A DNA stretch of 64,000 bases from Actinophytocola xinjiangensis (GTDB lineage Bacteria; Actinomycetota; Actinomycetes; Mycobacteriales; Pseudonocardiaceae), in the NCBI RefSeq assembly GCF_001921215.1, contig NZ_MSIF01000006.1, forward strand, positions 248,001 through 312,000. The letters run 5' to 3'. The position numbers and the translations under genes are program-made. Below are positions 59,298-64,000 of the stretch, in pieces (position 1 is the stretch's first letter; each line of letters starts with the position of its first letter). A model generated the notes under the pieces. That model saw only the letters and a list, made by a program, of their open reading frames with translations. It was not told the DNA's origin and searched no databases.

Positions 59298-60222
59298 GCT
59301 GCTGTCCGTTCGTCGGGTGAAGCAACTGATCCTCGTGTGGTGACAGGAAGTCCTGGAGCCGGTCGCCCTCGTCGGGGGTGCACCGGCGCAGCGGCGCGGC
59401 GACGTGGGGGGTGCACAGGGACCGCCGCGCGAGGATCTCCTTGACCGCCGGGGTGCCCGGCCGGATCCCGTGCAGCCCGGTCAGCGCGGTGATCCGCTCC
59501 TGGGCCAGCGCCACCGCGTCCCGGTCGCCGGCCGCGTGCGCGGCGCACAGCGCCAGCGCGGGGCCGGGCGCGAGGTTGGTGACCCCGGGCGTGACGCCGT
59601 GCGCGCCGAGGTCCAGCGCGGCGGCCAACTGGGTCTCCGCGCCCTGGCTGACGGCGAACCCCGGGCGGCTCGCGGCCCGGCCGGTCAGGTGGCGCAGCCA
59701 GTCGAGGTCACCGGAGCTGTCCTTGACGCCCACGACATGGTCCAGCGCCAGCAGCCCGTCGAGCACGGCTTCGGTGACCGGGTTGCTGTAGCGCGGGGCG
59801 TTGTAGGCGATCACCGGCAGCCCGGTGCCGGCCAGCGCGGCGTAGTGGTCGACGATCTCCCCGGCGCGGTGGTGGAAGTAGATCGGCGGGCTCAGCACCA
59901 GCGCGTCGGCCCCGGCGGCGGCCGCGATCGCCGCGCGGTCCAGGGCGTCGGCGGTGCCGGCGGCGGTGACGTTCACGGTGACCACGCCCTCGCCAAGCGC
60001 GCGCCAGTGCGCGGTCACGCCCTCGACGAACGGGGCCAGCGCGCGGGTCGGCACCAGCGGGCCCTCCCCGTTGCTGCCCAACAACATCAGCCGCCGCACG
60101 CCGACGCGGTGCAGCGCGTCGAGCAGGGCGGTGGCCGTCGGGGCGGACGGGGTGCCGTCGCGGTCCATCGGGGTCACCAGCGGCACGGTCACCCCGGCGA
60201 GCAGGTCGGTCCCGGCGCGCAT
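59290..60222 (-). CDS. DapA/NAL-family class I aldolase or lyase
   Basis: A 310-residue TIM-barrel lyase of the dihydrodipicolinate synthase/N-acetylneuraminate lyase family. The Schiff-base lysine is Lys167 in VVGVKDSSGDL, the catalytic tyrosine Tyr140 in VIAYNAPRYS, and the substrate carboxylate loop is LLGSNGEGP (48-56). In a catabolic operon, cleavage of a 2-keto-3-deoxy sugar acid to pyruvate is more likely than lysine synthesis. It shares one base with the preceding stop and overlaps the next start by 8 nt. Confidence 0.88.
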   Translation of the reverse strand: MRAGTDLLAGVTVPLVTPMDRDGTPSAPTATALLDALHRVGVRRLMLLGSNGEGPLVPTRALAPFVEGVTAHWRALGEGVVTVNVTAAGTADALDRAAIAAAAGADALVLSPPIYFHHRAGEIVDHYAALAGTGLPVIAYNAPRYSNPVTEAVLDGLLALDHVVGVKDSSGDLDWLRHLTGRAASRPGFAVSQGAETQLAAALDLGAHGVTPGVTNLAPGPALALCAAHAAGDRDAVALAQERITALTGLHGIRPGTPAVKEILARRSLCTPHVAAPLRRCTPDEGDRLQDFLSPHEDQLLHPTNGQQHG

Positions 60223-61829
60223 CAGTAGCCCTTCACCGACGGCCAGGCCAGCTCGAACCCGTCGGCGCCCAGCTCGCGCTGGAACTCGGCGAGCCGGGCG
60301 TGGTCGGCGTGAACCTGGTGGGGTGTCAGGGAGTTGTCCAGGCAGTGGGCGGCCAGCGCGCCGGCGGCCTCGCCGATGTTCCACTCCACCGGGTGCAGCC
60401 GGTAGCAGCCGTTGGTGATGTGCGTGGTGCCGATGTTCTTGCCGGCGGCCAGCAGGTTGCCCACCCGGCGCGGCAGCAGCGCGCCGAGCGGGATCTGGAA
60501 CGGGCTGCTCGGCACGTCGAGGTAGTTGTCGCCGCCGGTGGAGGGGTGCAGGTCGATCCGGTACATGCCGATGCCGACGGTGTCCCGGTAGGACACCGCG
60601 CCGGCCTCACCACGCACGGCCAGCGACAGGTCCTGCTCGGTGACGGTGGTCAGCGCGCGGATCCGGCGGGACTCGCGGATGTAGGGGGCCATCGCCAGGC
60701 CGTCGGCGGTGCCCATCACGTCGGGGCGCAGGCGCAGCCCGGGCCAGCCGGTGCCGCCGTCGGGGCGCGGCGCCTCGGTCTGCAACCAGTACAGCATGCT
60801 CAGCGAGAGCTGCCGGGAGCCGTCGAGGTGCTTGACCCGTTCCTCGTCGGACACCCCGACCAGCGGGCCGGGCAGGTAGTCGATCATCGGCCAGTTGACG
60901 ACGGTGATGTCGCTGGCCGCGAACCCCGGCACGCACTGCTCGCGGGCGAAGATCCGGCGGAACAGCCACAGGTCCCGGTCGCCGGGGTCGGCGCTCTGGT
61001 CGGCGACGATCGGGCCGGCCGGCGCGTGCGGCACGAACGTGCGGGTCAGCGGCTCCAGCGTCCGTGGGTCGGGCGCGGTGAGGCTCAGCAGCCGGTCGGG
61101 CCAGTAGTCGGGCCGGTAGTCGCGCCAGAAGGCGTACTGGGAGGGGCGGTCGACGGTGTGGTCCTCGCCGTCGCGGTGCTCCACGGCGAACACCCAGGAG
61201 AACGCCTGCTGGTTGAGCGACTGCGCGGTCGCCGGGGCGCTCGGCTCGCCGGTCTGTTCGGTGGACTCGAACCCGACGACGTGCTCGACGCCGGCCAGCG
61301 GCAGCAGGTCGCCGAGCTCGGTGCCGTCCAGCACGAACGGTGCCTCGACCGTGAGCCGATCACCGGTCCGGGACTCGACGGTGACCGAGGTGATCCGGTC
61401 GCCGTCGACCCGCGCGGCGACCGGGGTGTGCGCGGTCAGTACCCGCAGCAGGCCGGCCGATCGGTAGGGCGCCAGCATGCCCTCGAGTACGGCCAGCGCG
61501 GCCCTCGGCTCGTGGCACAGCCGGCTCACCCGGCCCAGTCCCGGGTTGAGGTCGGTGCGGCGTAACGCGTCGGCGGTCAGCGGGTAGAAGGTGCGGTAGT
61601 ACCGGCGGACGCCGTCGCGGAAGGCCCGGTAGGAGCGGGTGGCGCCGAACTGCTCGATCCACGGGTGCTCGTCGGGCGGCACGGCCTGGGAGGTGAGCTG
61701 GCCGCCGAGCCAGTCGTACTCCTCGGTCAGGACCACCGACCGGCCACGGCGCAGCGCCGCGAGGGCCGCGGCCACTCCGCCGACGCCGCCGCCGACGATC
61801 AGCACGTCGGTGTTCGCGTGTTGACTCAA
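60222..61829 (-). CDS. FAD-dependent oxidoreductase (FAD_oxidored type)
   Basis: A 535-residue flavoprotein with the dinucleotide motif DVLIVGGGVGGVAAALAALR (about 8-27) and the family block LTEEYDWLGGQLTSQAVPPD directly after. YDGTELGDLLPLAG-type and NLLAAGKNIGTTHITNGCYR segments are those of PF12831 flavoproteins found in sugar-utilisation operons. The start is a TTG at 61829 overlapping the preceding stop (TTGA), with GGGGAG 8 nt upstream. The substrate is unknown, but its place between the transporter and the DapA-like gene suggests it oxidises the imported compound. Confidence 0.85.
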   Translation of the reverse strand: MSQHANTDVLIVGGGVGGVAAALAALRRGRSVVLTEEYDWLGGQLTSQAVPPDEHPWIEQFGATRSYRAFRDGVRRYYRTFYPLTADALRRTDLNPGLGRVSRLCHEPRAALAVLEGMLAPYRSAGLLRVLTAHTPVAARVDGDRITSVTVESRTGDRLTVEAPFVLDGTELGDLLPLAGVEHVVGFESTEQTGEPSAPATAQSLNQQAFSWVFAVEHRDGEDHTVDRPSQYAFWRDYRPDYWPDRLLSLTAPDPRTLEPLTRTFVPHAPAGPIVADQSADPGDRDLWLFRRIFAREQCVPGFAASDITVVNWPMIDYLPGPLVGVSDEERVKHLDGSRQLSLSMLYWLQTEAPRPDGGTGWPGLRLRPDVMGTADGLAMAPYIRESRRIRALTTVTEQDLSLAVRGEAGAVSYRDTVGIGMYRIDLHPSTGGDNYLDVPSSPFQIPLGALLPRRVGNLLAAGKNIGTTHITNGCYRLHPVEWNIGEAAGALAAHCLDNSLTPHQVHADHARLAEFQRELGADGFELAWPSVKGY

Positions 61830-62644
61830 CTGACTTGCTCCCCTGAGGTGTCTGTGTCGAAACTGTCGAAAGCCGCGCCTTCCAGCTGGTGGGCGGCGCG
61901 CAGCAGGTCGCGGGTGTACGGGTGGGCCGGCTCGGTGAACAGCTGGTCGGCCGGTAGTTGTTCGACGAGTTCGCCCGAGCGCATCACCGCGACCCGGTCG
62001 GCGATCTGGCGCACCACGGCGAGGTCGTGGGTGATGAACAGGACCGACAGCTCGTGCTCGCGCCGCAGGTCCACCAGCAGCCGCAGGATCTGCGACTGCA
62101 CCGAGACGTCGAGCGCGGAGACCGCCTCGTCGCACACCAGCAGCCGGGGCGCCAGCGCCAGCGCCCTGGCGATGCTGACCCGCTGCTGCTGGCCGCCGGA
62201 CAGTGCCGACGGCCGGCGGGTGGCGACCCCGGCGTCCAGGCCGACGTCGGCCAGCACGGCCGCCAGCGCCTCGGCGCGGTCACCCGCCGGCGCGACGGCC
62301 GGGTGGGTCCGCCACGCCTCCCGGATGATCGCGCCGACGGTCATCCGCGGGTTGAGCGAGGAACCGGGGTCCTGGAACACCATCTGCAGGCCACGCTGGG
62401 CCGACGCCGGACGTCGGTCGACCGGCCCGAGCGGCTGGCCCTCGAAGGTGATCGTTCCGGCCTGGGGGCGCACCAGGCCCATCACGCACCGGGCGATCGT
62501 CGACTTGCCCGACCCGGACTCGCCGACCAACGCCAGTGTCTCGCCGGGCAGCACGTCCAGGCTCACGTCGTCGACCGCCCGCACCGACCGCCGGCCGCGC
62601 CCGGTGTAGGTCACCCGCAGGTCACGGATCTCCAGCACGGTCAC
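61826..62644 (-). CDS. oligopeptide/sugar ABC transporter ATPase (DppF-like)
   Basis: A 272-residue ABC ATPase. Walker A GESGSGKST (41-49), Q-loop VFQDPGSSLNPRMTV, signature LSGGQQQRVSIARAL, Walker B LLVCDEAVSALDVS, and the switch histidine in LFITHDLAVV. The C-terminal PAHPYTRDLLRAA is the OppD/DppF mark. It pairs with the next ATPase, each driving one half of a Dpp/Opp-type importer. The GTG overlaps the partner's stop. Confidence 0.92.
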   Translation of the reverse strand: MTVLEIRDLRVTYTGRGRRSVRAVDDVSLDVLPGETLALVGESGSGKSTIARCVMGLVRPQAGTITFEGQPLGPVDRRPASAQRGLQMVFQDPGSSLNPRMTVGAIIREAWRTHPAVAPAGDRAEALAAVLADVGLDAGVATRRPSALSGGQQQRVSIARALALAPRLLVCDEAVSALDVSVQSQILRLLVDLRREHELSVLFITHDLAVVRQIADRVAVMRSGELVEQLPADQLFTEPAHPYTRDLLRAAHQLEGAAFDSFDTDTSGEQVS

Positions 62645-63624
62645 GGCGTCACCTCCTCGGCGAGGTGGCAGGCGCTGAACCGTCCCGGCTCCAGCTCACG
62701 CAGTCGCGGGGTCTCGGTCCGGCAGCGGTCGGTGACCAGCGGGCACCGGGGGTGGAAGGCGCAGCCGGCCGGCCGGTCGAACGGGTTGGCCGGCGCTCCC
62801 GGCAGTGGCCGCGCGATCGCCGAGCGGGTACGTACCGAGGGCACGTTGTTGGCCAGCGCCCGGGTGTAGGGGTGGCGCGGCGAGTCGAGGACCGCGCGGG
62901 CCGGTCCGCGTTCGGCGACCCGTCCCGCGTACATCACCACCAGGTCGTCCGCGACGTTCGCCATCACCCGCAGGTCATGGCTGACCAGCAGCAACGCCGT
63001 GCCCTCCCGCTCGCGCAGGCCGGCGATCAGCGCCAGCACACGGGCCTGGGTGGTGACGTCCAGCGCGGTCGTCGGCTCGTCGGCGATGATCAGCCGCGGT
63101 TCGCCGGCCAGCGCCATCGCGATCATCACCCGCTGGCGCTGGCCGCCGGACAGCTCGTGCGGGTAGGCGTCGATCCGCTGCTCCGGGTCGGGGATGCCGA
63201 CCCGGTCCAGCAGTTCGAGCACCTTCGCCCGGACCGCGTCGCGGGACAGGCCGTCGCGGCGCGGGATCTCACCGATCTGGCGGCCGACGGTCTGGGTCGG
63301 GTTCAACGCCTGGAGCGGGTCCTGGAAGATCACGGCGATCTCACGGCCGCGTACCTGGCGGACCCGGCGCGCGCGGGCACCGAGCAGGTCCTCCTCGCGC
63401 CACCAGACGTGCCCGGCGGTGCGGGCCCCCGCCGGCAGCAGCTGGACGAGGGCCATCGCGGTCATCGTCTTGCCGCTGCCGGACTCGCCGATCAGGCCGG
63501 TCGTGCGGCCGGCGTCCACGGAGAAGGAGATCCGGTCGAGCACGGTTCCCGTGGTGGCGCCGGCCGCGAGGACGACCTCCAGGTCCTCGACGTCGAGCAG
63601 CGCGGTGGGTGGACGGTCAGTCAC
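62641..63624 (-). CDS. oligopeptide/sugar ABC transporter ATPase (DppD-like)
   Basis: A 327-residue ABC ATPase. Walker A GESGSGKTM (about 45-53), Q-loop IFQDPLQALNPTQTVG, signature LSGGQRQRVMIAMAL, Walker B LIIADEPTTALDVT and LLLVSHDLRVM. The C-terminal extension has the OppD/DppD-type cysteine cluster CAFHPRCPLVTDRC and ACHL. The GTG at 63624 starts within the substrate-binding-protein gene (8-nt overlap), so translation is coupled. Permease genes are not in the window. Confidence 0.92.
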   Translation of the reverse strand: MTDRPPTALLDVEDLEVVLAAGATTGTVLDRISFSVDAGRTTGLIGESGSGKTMTAMALVQLLPAGARTAGHVWWREEDLLGARARRVRQVRGREIAVIFQDPLQALNPTQTVGRQIGEIPRRDGLSRDAVRAKVLELLDRVGIPDPEQRIDAYPHELSGGQRQRVMIAMALAGEPRLIIADEPTTALDVTTQARVLALIAGLREREGTALLLVSHDLRVMANVADDLVVMYAGRVAERGPARAVLDSPRHPYTRALANNVPSVRTRSAIARPLPGAPANPFDRPAGCAFHPRCPLVTDRCRTETPRLRELEPGRFSACHLAEEVTP

Positions 63625-64000
63625 CGGAGACGGTGACCTTGGTGAAGTAGGGCGTCGCCTCGGCCGACGGCTCGAACCCCTGGACGGTGTCGCGCCACGC
63701 GTAGGGCTGCTCGACGAACATCGCGTACATGCCGACGGCGTCGTCCCAGATGATCTCGGTGGCCTGCGCGTAGAGGTCCTCCCGCTCGGCGGTGTCACTG
63801 GTCGCGCCGGCGGCCGCGACCAGCTCGTCGAGCTTCGGGTTGCAGTAGCCGGTGCGCTTGGCCGCACACGGGTAGAGCCGGCCGAGGTTGGTGGCCGCGT
63901 CGAAGCCCTGCGAGCCCAGCTGCTGGAAGTTCAGGTCCCACTTCAGGGCCAGCAGGTCCTCCAGGAAGACCGCCTGCTCCTTCTCCAGCGGCTCGGCCCG
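63617..64000 (-). CDS. ABC transporter substrate-binding protein, C-terminal part
   Basis: The last 127 residues of an SBP_bac_5 (Dpp/Opp/NikA-type) extracytoplasmic binding protein; the start lies beyond 64000. YCNPKLDELVAAAGATSDTA followed by REDLYAQATEIIWDDAVGMY is the usual C-terminal lobe end. It feeds the two ATPases immediately downstream. Confidence 0.85.
   Translation of the reverse strand, partial: RAEPLEKEQAVFLEDLLALKWDLNFQQLGSQGFDAATNLGRLYPCAAKRTGYCNPKLDELVAAAGATSDTAEREDLYAQATEIIWDDAVGMYAMFVEQPYAWRDTVQGFEPSAEATPYFTKVTVSGD

Noticed and set aside
1-64000. tRNA, rRNA, insertion sequence, prophage or attachment site
   Set aside because: I found no cloverleaf-like sequence, transposase, integrase or flanking direct repeats. 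This was by eye, so a tRNA scan would be decisive.

Overview
The window looks like chromosome of a high-GC actinomycete. Codons are strongly biased to C/G in the third position, GTG starts are common, neighbours often overlap by GTGA/ATGA, and there are Tat signals, an AfsR/SARP-type regulator and many apparently leaderless genes. A Pseudonocardiales-like host is my guess only. I found 54 protein genes (two cut by the window edges, one frameshifted) and one decayed gene. I saw no rRNA, tRNA, CRISPR array, transposase or phage gene.

Layout. 1-7.5 kb: a methyltransferase and a type I phosphodiesterase (co-translated), a divergent SARP/NB-ARC/TPR regulator, a small membrane protein and a WD40 propeller protein. 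7.5-14.3 kb: a ricin-lectin relic, small enzymes (methyltransferase, PPOX protein, FMO-like monooxygenase, GNAT), a frameshifted membrane-anchored PstS-like protein behind PHO-box-like repeats, and a MerR/quinone oxidoreductase pair with a palindromic operator. 14.3-20.2 kb: a TPR membrane protein, an AAA+ ATPase with an N-terminal helical repeat, a STAND-like TPR membrane protein and a PAC2 protein. 20.3-25.3 kb: a double-MerR (TioE-like) regulator divergent from an erythromycin-esterase-family gene, a lipoprotein and a secreted beta-helix/FG-GAP protein.

25.4-33.3 kb is the clearest pathway, a phenazine gene cluster. It has a TetR/GNAT pair, a StrR-type regulator that lacks its ParB domain, phzD, phzE, a small YdhR-like gene, phzG, phzF on the opposite strand, a single phzA/B, and a phzM-like N-methyltransferase, and it ends in a 13-bp-stem bidirectional terminator. 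PhzE and PhzD would make 2,3-dihydro-3-hydroxyanthranilate from chorismate, PhzF, PhzA/B and PhzG would close the tricycle, and the PhzM-like enzyme would methylate N5. No phzC (DAHP synthase) is present.

33.3-40.6 kb: a Tat-exported latex-clearing-protein-like b-type haem oxygenase, divergent from an operon of aldehyde dehydrogenase, GXWXG/DUF4334 protein and zinc alcohol dehydrogenase, then an acyl-CoA ligase and a tandem TetR regulator. This fits cleavage of polyisoprene to oligo-isoprenoid aldehydes, their oxidation and CoA activation (inference). 40.7-54.4 kb: a NagZ-type GH3 enzyme, a CHAT-TPR protein, an unusual PtsI-like protein paired with a FAD/NAD(P)-binding protein, a flavin reductase, glutamate decarboxylase, a VWA/PKD secreted protein, a serine hydrolase with an altered active site, and a VanZ protein.

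54.4-64 kb: one tightly overlapping minus-strand operon of Dpp-type ABC importer parts, FAD-dependent oxidoreductase, DapA-family lyase, Tat-exported beta-helix protein, two-domain fumarylacetoacetate-hydrolase-family protein and sulfatase. I read it as a carbohydrate or aromatic-acid utilisation operon, possibly for a sulfated substrate; permeases would lie beyond the right edge.
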